From NCBI RefSeq assembly GCF_031453975.1, contig NZ_JAVDPW010000004.1:558001-622000 (forward strand): DNA of 64,000 bases, read 5' to 3'. This DNA comes from Inquilinus ginsengisoli_A. GTDB lineage: Bacteria; Pseudomonadota; Alphaproteobacteria; DSM-16000; Inquilinaceae. Below the pieces are notes generated by a model that worked only from the letters and a program-made list of their open reading frames with translations, was not told the DNA's origin and did no database searches. This document shows, one piece after another, positions 56,136 to 63,940 of this stretch. Both the position numbers and the translations under genes were made by a program. The first letter of the stretch is position 1. Each line of letters begins with the position of its first letter.

Positions 56136-57149
56136 TCACCCGATCTCGACCAGGGCCTTGACGAGCCCGCTCTTCTGGCCGGCCCAGCGCGGGAGATCGG
56201 CGAGCGCTCCGGCAAGGCTGGTCCGGTGGGTGAGGAGATGGTCCAGCGGGACGCGACCGGTTTCGATCGCGGCGACGACTCGCTCGAAATCCGCCCGCAG
56301 GGCATTTCGGCTGCCGAGGACCGTCATTTCCCGTTTGTGGAACTCGGGGTCCGAGAAGGCGATGGTCTCGGCCACCACGCTGACCAGCACGAGCGTGCCG
56401 CCATGGGCGACATGGCCGAAGGCGCTCTCCATCGAGGCCCGGCTTCCGGTCGCATCGAAGACCACGTCGAAGCCGTCGCCCTCGGTCGCCTGGCGGAGCA
56501 GCTCCGCCGACCCGTCGCCGACGCCGATGCCCCGTGCCGCGATCCGGCTCTTCAGCGCGAAGGCGAGCCGGTCGGCCTCGCGGTCCATGATCGAGACATC
56601 ACCCCCCGCCAGACCGGCGAACAGCGCCGTGCCGAGCCCGATCGGCCCCGCGCCGATCACCAGAGTGCGGGCGCCACCCCCAAGACCGGAACGGGCGACC
56701 GCGTGCGCACCGATCGCCAGGAACTCGATGCACGCCGCCTGATCGAGCGTGAGGCTGCCCGCCGGGTACAGGTTGCGCTCCGGCACGGCGATCGTCTCGC
56801 ACATGCCGCCGTCGCGATGCACGCCGAGCACCGCGATCTGGACGCAGCAATTGGGCTTACCAGCGCGGCAGGCGATGCAGGTGCCGCAGGAGACATACGG
56901 ATTGACGATAACGGTGTCGCCCGGCGCCAGCGGGCTGCCTCCGGGTGCCTCCAGCACCTCGCCGGACAGCTCGTGTCCCATGATCCGGGGGTACTGGAGG
57001 TACGGGTGGCTGCCCTCGTAGATGTGGAAGTCCGTGCCGCAGATCCCCATGCGGCGCACCCGGACCAGCACCTCGCCCTCGCCCCGCTCGGGCTCCGGCC
57101 GCTCTTCGAGCGCCAATTCCCCGGGCGCCCGGCATATCACTGCCCGCAT
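56136..57149 (-). CDS. Zinc-dependent alcohol dehydrogenase family protein
   Basis: Medium-chain dehydrogenase of 337 residues. The catalytic zinc region is GICGTDFHIYEGSHPYLQYP followed by GHELSGEV; the structural-zinc cysteines are in SCGTCIACRAGKPNCC; the NAD motif is VIGAGPIGLGTALFAG. The layout suits sugar-alcohol or sugar-acid dehydrogenases such as the L-galactonate dehydrogenase group. It is the last gene of the minus-strand operon with a ribose-type importer, so it probably oxidises the imported sugar or polyol. The true substrate is not known. Confidence 0.9.
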   Translation of the reverse strand: MRAVICRAPGELALEERPEPERGEGEVLVRVRRMGICGTDFHIYEGSHPYLQYPRIMGHELSGEVLEAPGGSPLAPGDTVIVNPYVSCGTCIACRAGKPNCCVQIAVLGVHRDGGMCETIAVPERNLYPAGSLTLDQAACIEFLAIGAHAVARSGLGGGARTLVIGAGPIGLGTALFAGLAGGDVSIMDREADRLAFALKSRIAARGIGVGDGSAELLRQATEGDGFDVVFDATGSRASMESAFGHVAHGGTLVLVSVVAETIAFSDPEFHKREMTVLGSRNALRADFERVVAAIETGRVPLDHLLTHRTSLAGALADLPRWAGQKSGLVKALVEIG

Positions 57150-57191
57150 GGCTTCGTCCGTTCCTGAGGGAGAGCACCGGAGGCCTGGGAC

Positions 57192-58205
57192 TCAGGCCCC
57201 GGCCTGCCGTCGCTTCTGCAGGTTGTCGAGATAGACCACGAGCGCGATCAGGAGGCCTTCCAGCACCATCTCCCAGAACGGGTCGATGCCGAGCAGGACC
57301 GCCGCATTGCTCATGGTGGTGAAGAGGATGGCGCCGACCACCGTGCCGAGCACGCTGCCCCTGCCCCCGAACAGGCTGGCGCCGCCGACCACCGCCGCGG
57401 CGATCGCCTGCAGCTCATAGGCGTTGGCCATGGACGGGGACGCGATGCTGAGGCGCGAGACCAGCAGGATGCCGGCGAGGGCCGCGAGTCCCGAGCTCAG
57501 CACATAGGCGATCAGCGTGATGCGGAAGACAGCGATGCCTTGCCGGCGCGCGGCCTCGGCATTCGAGCCCATCGCATACATGTAACGCCCGGTCCGGGTG
57601 AAGCGGAGCAGGTAGTGGACCACGACCCCGACCGCCACCATCGCCCAGAACAGATTGGGCAGGCCGGTGGTGCCGCGGGCGAACTCCTTCACCTCGGGCG
57701 GCAGGCCGCCGATCGTCATGCCGCCGGCCAGCAGCAATGCCAGGCCGCGATAGACCTGCAAACCGGCCAGCGTCACGATGAAGGGAGGGATGCCCAGGCG
57801 GCCGATCGCGGCGGCGTTGACCACCCCGACCCCGGCCCCCGCCGCCAGGGTCAGCAGCGTGGCGGGCACGAGGCCGAGGCCATGCCCGCACATCTGGGCG
57901 AAAGCCACGCCGCAGAACGCGACCACCGACCCCACCGACAGGTCGATGCCGGCGATGACGATCGTGCACATGACGCCGATCGCGACGATCGCCGCGATCG
58001 GCGTCTGCCGCATCAGGTTGTTGATGTTGCCTTCGGTCAGGAAGTTGGGCGTGGTCAGCGACAGCGCGACCCACAATGCGACCGTGAAGGCGATGACATA
58101 GGTCTCGATCGGCAGGCGCCGGAGCAGCGCCTGAAGGGATCTGCCCGGCGTGCCGCTGCGAAGGCGCGGCCCGGGGCGGATTTGCGGGAGGGGCTGATCC
58201 GTCAT
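57192..58205 (-). CDS. Ribose-type ABC transporter permease (RbsC-like)
   Basis: Membrane subunit of 337 residues with about eight or more membrane segments. The family motifs PNFLTEGNINNLMRQTPIAA near the N-terminus, IDLSVGSVVAF, and the C-terminal VVGGASLFGGRGSVLGTVVG are all there. It lies between the binding protein gene (58-bp gap containing a strong hairpin) and the dehydrogenase gene (42-bp gap). Confidence 0.94.
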   Translation of the reverse strand: MTDQPLPQIRPGPRLRSGTPGRSLQALLRRLPIETYVIAFTVALWVALSLTTPNFLTEGNINNLMRQTPIAAIVAIGVMCTIVIAGIDLSVGSVVAFCGVAFAQMCGHGLGLVPATLLTLAAGAGVGVVNAAAIGRLGIPPFIVTLAGLQVYRGLALLLAGGMTIGGLPPEVKEFARGTTGLPNLFWAMVAVGVVVHYLLRFTRTGRYMYAMGSNAEAARRQGIAVFRITLIAYVLSSGLAALAGILLVSRLSIASPSMANAYELQAIAAAVVGGASLFGGRGSVLGTVVGAILFTTMSNAAVLLGIDPFWEMVLEGLLIALVVYLDNLQKRRQAGA

Positions 58206-58223
58206 CGGACCTCCGTGATGAAG

Positions 58224-58257
58224 GCGGGCGGGGATTGCTGCGGCAATCCCCGCCCGC
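58224..58257 (-). promoter_or_regulatory. Intercistronic RNA hairpin after the binding-protein gene
   Basis: A perfect 15-bp stem (GCGGGCGGGGATTGC with GCAATCCCCGCCCGC) and a TGCG loop, starting 6 bp after the binding-protein stop on the minus strand and ending 18 bp before the permease start. Such hairpins protect the upstream mRNA from 3' exonucleases or partly stop transcription, so the binding protein is made in excess of the permease (compare malE-malF). Confidence 0.7.
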
Positions 58258-58263
58258 GGCAGA

Positions 58264-59247
58264 TCAGTTGCCCAGGAACGAGCCGAGCTTGCGCTTCGAG
58301 ACGTCGAGCAGGCCGGCCAGCTTCGGGTCGTCCATGGTCGCCTTCGTCACCGTGCCGACGCCGGTGTCGACGTTCTTCGGCAGGCGCACGCCGTGCGCGG
58401 CGGCGTAGCCGTACCAGACCCCGGCGAAGCCCATCATGTACGGATCCTGGATGACCAGGGCGTAGACCGAGCCGTCCTTGAGATGCTCCAGCTCCCCGGC
58501 ATCGGAGTCGAAGGCGACCAGGCAGAGCTTCGAACCGAGCTTCTGCTCGGCAACCGCGGCGCCGGCACCGGTGCCCATCTGCGCGTTGTCCGCGAAGAGG
58601 CCGACGAGGTCCGGGTCCTTCGTCAGCATGTCGGCGGTCAGGGTCATGCCTTCCGCTTCCTCGTTGTTGGCGACCCGGTTGCCGACCAGGGTGATGTCGG
58701 GATAGGCCTTCAAGCCCTCGACGAAGCCTCGGTCACGCGAATCCAACGATTCGTGACCGGCCATGGCGGTGAGATAGCCGACCTTGCCCGCCGCCTTCCC
58801 GGTCCGCTCCTTGAGGCACGCCGCCACGGCCTCAGCCGCAGCCTTGCCGCCGGCCTCGTTGTTGGTCGTGAGGAAGGCGGCGAATTTGTCCGTCTTCGCC
58901 CCGGAGTCGATGACGACGACGGGTATCCCGGTATCGGTCACCGCGGCGATCGGGTCGCCGAGGGCCTCGAAGATTGTCGGCGAGATCACGATCGCGGCGG
59001 GCTTCGTCCCCGCTGCACTCTCGAGGACGGCGATCTGGCCGGCGGCGTCGTCCTTGGGCGTGCCCAGCTTGTCGACCTTGACGCCGAGCTGCCTGCCGGC
59101 CTCCTCGGCTCCCTTGAACACCCACTGCCAGTATTCCGAGGTGGTCGCCTTCACGATCACCGCGACCGTTTCCTCGGCACTCGCCGGCGTCACGCCCGCG
59201 AGTGCAAAGATCGCCGCCGAAGCAGCCAGCAACATCTTGCGCATCAT
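58264..59247 (-). CDS. Sugar ABC transporter substrate-binding protein (RbsB-like)
   Basis: Periplasmic binding protein of 327 residues with a signal peptide (MMRKMLLAASAAIFALAGVT, cut near ASAEE). The type I fold is shown by VAVIVKATTSEYWQWVFKGA, TGIPVVVIDSG, a GKVGYLTAMAGHESLDSRDR segment in the hinge and LFADNAQMGTGAG. It is the second gene of the operon, 25 bp after the ATPase gene. A sugar or polyol ligand is likely; sequence does not give which. Confidence 0.93.
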   Translation of the reverse strand: MMRKMLLAASAAIFALAGVTPASAEETVAVIVKATTSEYWQWVFKGAEEAGRQLGVKVDKLGTPKDDAAGQIAVLESAAGTKPAAIVISPTIFEALGDPIAAVTDTGIPVVVIDSGAKTDKFAAFLTTNNEAGGKAAAEAVAACLKERTGKAAGKVGYLTAMAGHESLDSRDRGFVEGLKAYPDITLVGNRVANNEEAEGMTLTADMLTKDPDLVGLFADNAQMGTGAGAAVAEQKLGSKLCLVAFDSDAGELEHLKDGSVYALVIQDPYMMGFAGVWYGYAAAHGVRLPKNVDTGVGTVTKATMDDPKLAGLLDVSKRKLGSFLGN

Positions 59248-59272
59248 GGTTCCTCCCCGTTTTGTGCAGCAC

Positions 59273-60031
59273 TCAGGCTGCCTTCTTCGATTCGCTGTAG
59301 CCGGTCATGTATTTGATGAGCGTCTCCTGGTCCGTCTCTGCCGCCGGCGTGACGTGGACGACCTGGCCGCGGAACATCACGGCGATGCGGTCCGCAACCT
59401 TCAGGATTTCGACCAGGTTGTGGCCGATATAGATGACCCCGACGCCATGGGCGGCGAGGTCGCGGGTATGATGGATCACGCGCTCGCGCTCCATGACCGC
59501 GAGCGCCGCGGTCGGTTCGTCGAGCAGCACCACCTTGGCTTTCCAATAGATCGCCCGCGCGATCGCGACGGCCTGCCGCTGCCCGCCCGAAAGCCGCGCC
59601 ACGGTCCGGGCCTCGGGCGGAATCTCGCTGCGGATCCGCTTCAGCAGATCCGCGGTCTCGCGCCGGATCGTCCGCTCGTCCACGACTGGCAGAAAGCCGA
59701 ACAGACGTCGCATCGGCTCGCGGCCGAGGAAGATGTTGGCGCCGATCGAGAGGTCGTCGGCGAGCGCCAGATCCTGATAGACGGTCTCGACGCCCCGTTG
59801 CCGCGCCTCGCGTGGCGAGGACAGGTCAAGCGGCGTTCCGGCCAACAGCATCCGGCCGGCATCGGGCCGGTAGACCCCGGAGATATGCTTGATCAGAGTC
59901 GACTTGCCGGCGCCATTGTCGCCCACCACGGCCAGGACTTCCCCGGCGTCGAGATGCAGGTCGACCCCGCGCAGCGCCTCGACGGGCCCGAAGCTCTTGC
60001 GCAACCCGGCGACTTCGAGGATTGGGCTCAC
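59273..60031 (-). CDS. Sugar ABC transporter ATP-binding protein
   Basis: Single-domain ATPase of 252 residues. Walker A is GDNGAGKST, the signature motif LSGGQRQAVAIARAI, Walker B VVLLDEPTAAL and the H-loop His in YIGHNLVEI. It has one ATPase domain instead of the two found in RbsA, as in other single-domain sugar ATPases (FrcA-like). The start I propose is GTG at 60031, whose GTGA overlaps the stop of a 13-codon leader. No in-frame ATG with a ribosome site exists nearby; an ATG at 60121 in the same frame lacks one. Confidence 0.9.
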   Translation of the reverse strand: MSPILEVAGLRKSFGPVEALRGVDLHLDAGEVLAVVGDNGAGKSTLIKHISGVYRPDAGRMLLAGTPLDLSSPREARQRGVETVYQDLALADDLSIGANIFLGREPMRRLFGFLPVVDERTIRRETADLLKRIRSEIPPEARTVARLSGGQRQAVAIARAIYWKAKVVLLDEPTAALAVMERERVIHHTRDLAAHGVGVIYIGHNLVEILKVADRIAVMFRGQVVHVTPAAETDQETLIKYMTGYSESKKAA

Positions 60032-60069
60032 GCGCTCACCGAAACCAGCCGAAATTTGGCGCCGACCAT
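60028..60069 (-). CDS. Predicted 13-residue leader peptide coupled to the ABC ATPase gene
   Basis: ATG at 60069 follows a very strong ribosome site (GGAGGAAAAAGAT) and opens a short frame, MVGAKFRLVSVSA, whose TGA overlaps the proposed GTG start of the ATPase by four bases (GTGA). This gives the weakly placed GTG a route to translation by coupling. A single-base error upstream would alternatively fuse the ATG to the ATPase frame. Confidence 0.45.
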   Translation of the reverse strand: MVGAKFRLVSVSA

Positions 60070-60118
60070 ATCTTTTTCCTCCCCAGGATATGGCTATTTG
60101 TTCCTTATACAGAAAAAC

Positions 60119-60156
60119 CAATTATAGTTGCGGTCAAATTGTTTTTTATGGATTAA
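60119..60156. promoter_or_regulatory. Candidate promoter/operator between the GntR gene and the sugar operon
   Basis: TTGCGG (60128-60133) and GATTAA (60151-60156) are 17 bp apart, a possible promoter for the GntR gene. The -35 lies inside a rough dyad, CAATT(N13)AATTG (60119-60141), which could be the GntR operator. The surrounding 130 bp is AT-rich. Confidence 0.35.
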
Positions 60157-60190
60157 AGGACAGATCGACAAGGACGGGAGAACATCGGGC

Positions 60191-61078
60191 ATGAAGACGG
60201 ACACGGTATTCAAGCGCGCGTTCAACGACGCCCTGGACCTGCTCGCGGCGCTCGAAGACGAGGAGGCGCTTCCTTCGGAAACCATGCTCAGCGCGCAGCT
60301 CGGAGTCAGCCGCACAACGGTGCGCAAGGTGCTCTCGGCGCTGGCCGAGCAAGGAACCGTGGCCGGAACCGGGCGCCGGCGGACCATCCGCTCGGGTGGT
60401 GCAGCGATGCAGCCGTTTCCGGCAGCGGAAACCATCCCGATGGCCGAGCAGATCGAGAAGCGCTTCATGGAATGGATGCTGCGGGGCGATGCCCACGCGG
60501 GGACGGCGATCAACGAGCTGGAACTGGCCCGCCAGTTCGGCGTCGCCACCACCGGGATCCGCGAGTTTCTCAACCGTTTCCAGCGCTTCGGCCTTATCGA
60601 GAAGCGGCCGAATGCAGGCTGGGTGTTCCAGGGCTTCACGCCGAGTTTCGCGCTCGACCTGTTCGAGATCCGCGAGATGTTCGAGTTGCGGTCGGCGATG
60701 ACGTTCGCGGCGTTGCCGGAAAGCTCACCGCTGTGGCGAAAGATCAGCGCCCTGCGCGAGGAACATGTCTCCCTGCTTCGCGAGATCGACGGCCGATACC
60801 ATGACTTCTCCGATCTCGACAGTCGCTTTCATCGGCTGATCAACATGGCCGGACCCAATCGCTTCATCGACGGCTTCTACGACGTCATCACCCTGATCTT
60901 CCATTACCATTATCAGTGGCGAAAGCATGACGAGCGGCAGCGCAACGAGGTCGCGATCCGCGAGCATCTCGCCTACATCGAGGCCCTGTTCAGCCGCGAC
61001 ACCTCCAGGGTCGAGGTCGCATGCCGCGTCCATCTGACTTCGGCGAAGGAAACCCTGATCCGCTCGACCGCCGGTTGA
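60191..61078 (+). CDS. GntR-family regulator with two winged-helix domains and an FCD-type ligand domain
   Basis: A 295-residue regulator. The first winged helix (about residues 5-70) has LPSETMLSAQLGVSRTTVRK, a normal GntR motif. A second helix-turn-helix-like region (about 85-150) has AINELELARQFGVATTGIRE. The rest is an all-helical FCD domain (FEIREMFELRSAMTFAALPE; DLDSRFHRLINMAG with metal-type His; AIREHLAYIEALFSRDTS). Two winged helices in one FCD protein is uncommon. The ATG at 60191 follows GGGAGA; an ATG-less extension to 60128 is less likely. It is divergent from the sugar-importer operon and probably controls it. Confidence 0.88.
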   Translation: MKTDTVFKRAFNDALDLLAALEDEEALPSETMLSAQLGVSRTTVRKVLSALAEQGTVAGTGRRRTIRSGGAAMQPFPAAETIPMAEQIEKRFMEWMLRGDAHAGTAINELELARQFGVATTGIREFLNRFQRFGLIEKRPNAGWVFQGFTPSFALDLFEIREMFELRSAMTFAALPESSPLWRKISALREEHVSLLREIDGRYHDFSDLDSRFHRLINMAGPNRFIDGFYDVITLIFHYHYQWRKHDERQRNEVAIREHLAYIEALFSRDTSRVEVACRVHLTSAKETLIRSTAG

Positions 61079-61233
61079 CGGCCGATGCCGATCAGGCGGC
61101 GGCGACCGGGATTGAGGAATCCAGGAATTCCCGCCTGTTCATCTCGTCGCCGAGCATGGCGACGAAGGCGGTGACCTTCGATGGACGGAAGCGGGCGTGC
61201 ATGGGACCACCCATACGGCAATTTGGCGGCAAA

Positions 61234-61271
61234 AACGACTTAGCCCCGCACGAAGGCGGGGCTAAGTCGTT
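61234..61271 (-). terminator. Rho-independent terminator of tRNA-Glu
   Basis: A perfect 16-bp stem (AACGACTTAGCCCCGC with GCGGGGCTAAGTCGTT) with a six-base loop. On the minus strand it begins eight bases after the tRNA CCA end, and the stem runs straight into a T-run (TTTTT, then GCC). Strong terminator. Confidence 0.9.
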
Positions 61272-61279
61272 GAAAGCGT

Positions 61280-61355
61280 TGGCGTCCCCTACGGGATTCG
61301 AACCCGTGTTACCGCCGTGAGAGGGCGGTGTCCTGGGCCTCTAGACGAAGGGGAC
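61280..61355 (-). tRNA. tRNA-Glu, anticodon CTC
   Basis: A cloverleaf of 76 bases with CCA encoded. The acceptor stem is GTCCCC, the anticodon arm is CCGCC-CTCTCAC-GGCGG with anticodon CTC, and the T arm is ACGGG-TTCGAAT-CCCGT. The D arm TCTAGAGGCCCAGGA fits. It reads GAG codons. A promoter and a rho-independent terminator flank it. Confidence 0.97.
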
Positions 61356-61370
61356 TGAGGCGCGGGCCCG

Positions 61371-61399
61371 GATATAGGGGAGCCTGCGCGCCGACGCAA
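61371..61399 (-). promoter_or_regulatory. Promoter of tRNA-Glu
   Basis: Minus-strand TTGCGT (61399-61394) and TATATC (61376-61371) with a 17-bp spacer. The start point would fall about 9 bases before the mature tRNA 5' end. Confidence 0.65.
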
Positions 61400-61426
61400 G
61401 GTGTTTTCGTAACTTTTCGTGACGCC

Positions 61427-62503
61427 CTACCCCGCGGCCGCGACGGCATCCGGTGCGACACAGCTTCGCGCCCGCTGCAGCACGGTCTCGATCGTCTCGG
61501 CCGTGGTGTCGAAGGCCCCGACGAAGCGCCAGACCTCGCCCTCCCAATGGGCCGCGATCACGCCTTCCCGCTGCAGTCCGGCGGCCAGCGCGGCGGGCAG
61601 GCGCACGAACACCTCATTGGCCTCGACCGGATGCTCCAGCGCCACCCCGGGCAGCGCCTGCAGCCCCTCGGCCAGCTGCCGCGCCCGGGCGTTGGCGTTG
61701 GCCGCCAGGCCCAGCCACAAATCGTCGGCGAGGTAAGCCTCGAGTTGGGCCGAGACGAAGCGCATCTTCGACAGCAGGTGGCCGGCGCGCTTGCGCCGCA
61801 GGGCAAAATCCGCCGCCTTGACCGGGTCGAAGAACACCACCGCCTCGGCCATCACGCAGCCGTTCTTGGTGCCGCCGAAGGACAGCACGTCGATCCCGGC
61901 CTTCCAGGTCAGCTCGGCCGGAGAACACCCCTGCCCTGCCCCCATCTGCCCTGCCAACGCGTTGGCGAAGCGTGACCCGTCCATATGCACCGCCAGCCCG
62001 TGGTGCCGCGCCGCGTCGGTCAGCGCCGCGACCTCGGCCGGGGTGTAGACGGTGCCGGATTCGGTCGCCTGCGACAGGCTGAGCATCGCCGGCTGGCTGC
62101 GATGCACGTCGCCGCGCCAGCCTTCCGGGAAGGCCGCCTCCAGCGTCGCCGGCGTCAGCTTGCCGTGGTCGCCTTCGGCCAGGATCAGCTTGGCGCCATG
62201 GGTGTAGAATTCCGGCGCGCCGCATTCGTCGACCGCGATATGCGCCTCGCGATGGCACAGCACCGCGCCGTAGGGTGGGGTGAAGGTCGCCAGCGCCAGT
62301 GCGTTGGCGGCCGTGCCGGTGGCCACCGGGAAGGCGGCGACGCGGCGCTCGAACACCTCGGACAGCCGTGCCTCGATCCGGCGGGTGACGTCGTCATGGC
62401 CATAGGAGCGGGCGCGGCCGTCGCCGGCGCGGGCGATCGCCGCCAGGATCTGGGGCGCGGCGCCGGCGACGTTGTCGCTGGCGAGGTTGATCACATCGGT
62501 CAT
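61427..62503 (-). CDS. Threonine aldolase (beta-eliminating lyase family)
   Basis: PLP enzyme of 358 residues that splits L-threonine or L-allo-threonine to glycine and acetaldehyde. The motif YGHDDVTRRIEARLSEVFE near residue 34, FPVATGTAANALAL, the HMDGSRFANAL segment (Asp to the pyridine N) and the PLP-lysine motif SFGGTKNG are in the right order. The start at 62503 has GAGGA upstream. The downstream neighbour on this strand is tRNA-Glu. Confidence 0.93.
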   Translation of the reverse strand: MTDVINLASDNVAGAAPQILAAIARAGDGRARSYGHDDVTRRIEARLSEVFERRVAAFPVATGTAANALALATFTPPYGAVLCHREAHIAVDECGAPEFYTHGAKLILAEGDHGKLTPATLEAAFPEGWRGDVHRSQPAMLSLSQATESGTVYTPAEVAALTDAARHHGLAVHMDGSRFANALAGQMGAGQGCSPAELTWKAGIDVLSFGGTKNGCVMAEAVVFFDPVKAADFALRRKRAGHLLSKMRFVSAQLEAYLADDLWLGLAANANARARQLAEGLQALPGVALEHPVEANEVFVRLPAALAAGLQREGVIAAHWEGEVWRFVGAFDTTAETIETVLQRARSCVAPDAVAAAG

Positions 62504-62532
62504 GCCGGAATCCTCGGGACGGTCGAGCGGAT

Positions 62533-62856
62533 CTAGGGGGTGGTGGTCAGCAGGGTGGCAGCGGCGCCGGTCCTGGGGTCGAGGCTGCGCAGCTCCTGCC
62601 CGCCGCCGGGCAGTGTGATCAGCATCACTGCGCGGTCGCCGACAGGGATGATAGTCGTAATCTTGCTGCCGGAGGGCAGTGCGGACGGGGCGGCCGATGC
62701 CGCGGCGGGTGTGGCCGGCGGCGCCTTGGCCGGGCCCGCGGAGAAGAGCTGGAGACCGAGTTTCCCCACAACCACGGCGGCGAGCAGGATGATCACCACA
62801 AGCATCGCCCAAACGGTTATCTTCACCGCACGCAACGAACCAGCTTCCAGACGCAC
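62533..62856 (-). CDS. DUF6476-like small membrane protein
   Basis: About 107 residues: a basic N-terminus, one membrane helix (VWAMLVVIILLAAVVV), a Pro/Ala linker and a small C-terminal domain with LPSGSKITTIIPVGDRAVML and the closing SLDPRTGAAATLL. This layout and its place divergent from an RluA-family gene are typical of DUF6476 in alphaproteobacteria. GTG at 62856 is preferred because AGAGG lies seven bases before it; ATG at 62886 or GTG at 62862 are alternatives. It lies 29 bp before the aldolase gene. Function unknown. Confidence 0.7.
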   Translation of the reverse strand: MRLEAGSLRAVKITVWAMLVVIILLAAVVVGKLGLQLFSAGPAKAPPATPAAASAAPSALPSGSKITTIIPVGDRAVMLITLPGGGQELRSLDPRTGAAATLLTTTP

Positions 62857-62872
62857 CCGCACACCTCTTTCC

Positions 62873-63853
62873 TTGGACGAGCCCATTCCCGTCACAGCCA
62901 TTCCCGTAACGATCGGCCCGGACGCCGCCGGCGAGCGGCTGGACCGTGCCCTGGCCGTCGCCGTGCCGGACCTGTCGCGGTCGCGGCTGCAGGCGCTGAT
63001 CGCCGCAGGCTGCGTCTGGGAAGGCGAGCGGACAGTAGAAGACGCCTCGGTCAAGGTCAAACCCGGCCAGGCCTTCGAGATACGGGTGCCGCCGCCGGTC
63101 GCGGCCGAGCCCGCGGCCCAGGCAATCCACCTTGAAATCGTGTACGAAGACCCCCATCTCATCGTCATCGACAAGCCGGCCGGACTGGTGGTCCACCCCG
63201 CGGCAGGCAATCCCGATGGCACCCTGGTCAACGCGCTTCTCGCCCATTGCGGCGGGGAGCTCTCCGGCATTGGCGGCGTCGCCCGGCCGGGCATCGTCCA
63301 CCGGCTGGACAAGGAGACCAGCGGGCTGATGGTCGCGGCCAAGACCGATGCCGCGCACAAGGCACTGTCGGCCCAGTTCGCCGACCGGACGCTGTCGCGC
63401 ACCTACCTCGCATTGGTCTGGGGCCGGCCGAACCCGTCGGCCGGCGCGATCGAGGGCGCCATCGGCCGCGACCCGCGCGACCGCAAGCGCATGGCGATCG
63501 TCAAGGCCGGCGGCAAGGCGGCGCGCACCCACTACAAGGTGCTGCGCCCGGCGGGGCTGGAGGCCAGCCTGGTCGCCTGCAGGCTTGACACCGGGCGGAC
63601 CCACCAGATCCGCGTCCACATGACCTCGATCGGCCACCCGCTGATCGGCGACCAGGTCTATGGCCGACGGCCGCGCTCGGCCATCGGCAGCGATGTGGCC
63701 CGCAGCTTCCCGCGGCAGGCGCTGCATGCGGCAAAGTTACGCTTCCGCCACCCGGCGGATCAAAATGAACTCGAATTCACAAGGCCCCTTCCGGGAGACA
63801 TGCGAGATTTGCTCGTCTCCCTCGCAGGGGAAGACCGTATACCCGACTACTGA
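62873..63853 (+). CDS. RluA-family RNA pseudouridine synthase (RluD-like)
   Basis: Converts uridine to pseudouridine in rRNA. It has an N-terminal S4 domain (GERLDRALAVAVPDLSRSRL), then the catalytic HRLDKETSGLM motif with the active Asp, YLALVWG, and GRTHQIRVHM and HPLIGDQVYG motifs of the family. About 326 residues if TTG at 62873 is the start; that start has no clear ribosome site. It is divergent from DUF6476 and directly upstream of rpoH, the usual order in alphaproteobacteria, which is consistent with an RluD-type enzyme. Confidence 0.9.
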   Translation: MDEPIPVTAIPVTIGPDAAGERLDRALAVAVPDLSRSRLQALIAAGCVWEGERTVEDASVKVKPGQAFEIRVPPPVAAEPAAQAIHLEIVYEDPHLIVIDKPAGLVVHPAAGNPDGTLVNALLAHCGGELSGIGGVARPGIVHRLDKETSGLMVAAKTDAAHKALSAQFADRTLSRTYLALVWGRPNPSAGAIEGAIGRDPRDRKRMAIVKAGGKAARTHYKVLRPAGLEASLVACRLDTGRTHQIRVHMTSIGHPLIGDQVYGRRPRSAIGSDVARSFPRQALHAAKLRFRHPADQNELEFTRPLPGDMRDLLVSLAGEDRIPDY

Positions 63854-63863
63854 GGTCGGGTAT
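63839..63863 (+). terminator. Hairpin overlapping the rluD stop codon
   Basis: A 9-bp stem (ATACCCGAC with GTCGGGTAT) with a seven-base loop that contains the stop TGA. It has only a weak T-rich continuation, so it could be a terminator or attenuator before rpoH. Confidence 0.4.
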
Positions 63864-63940
63864 TATGAGCGTGTCCGGACTCTGATCCGGCGGGCGCCCG
63901 CCCCTCCCAGGGACCGGGCGCCGGAGAGGGAGCAAGATTT

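Noticed and set aside
61280..61355. Integration site or genomic island at the tRNA-Glu
   Set aside because: tRNA 3' ends are common attachment sites, but no integrase gene or repeated tRNA end is seen in the window.
62504..63727. An in-frame 5' extension of the threonine aldolase of more than 400 codons
   Set aside because: Antisense to the pseudouridine synthase gene. The start at 62503 has a ribosome site and the family N-terminus.
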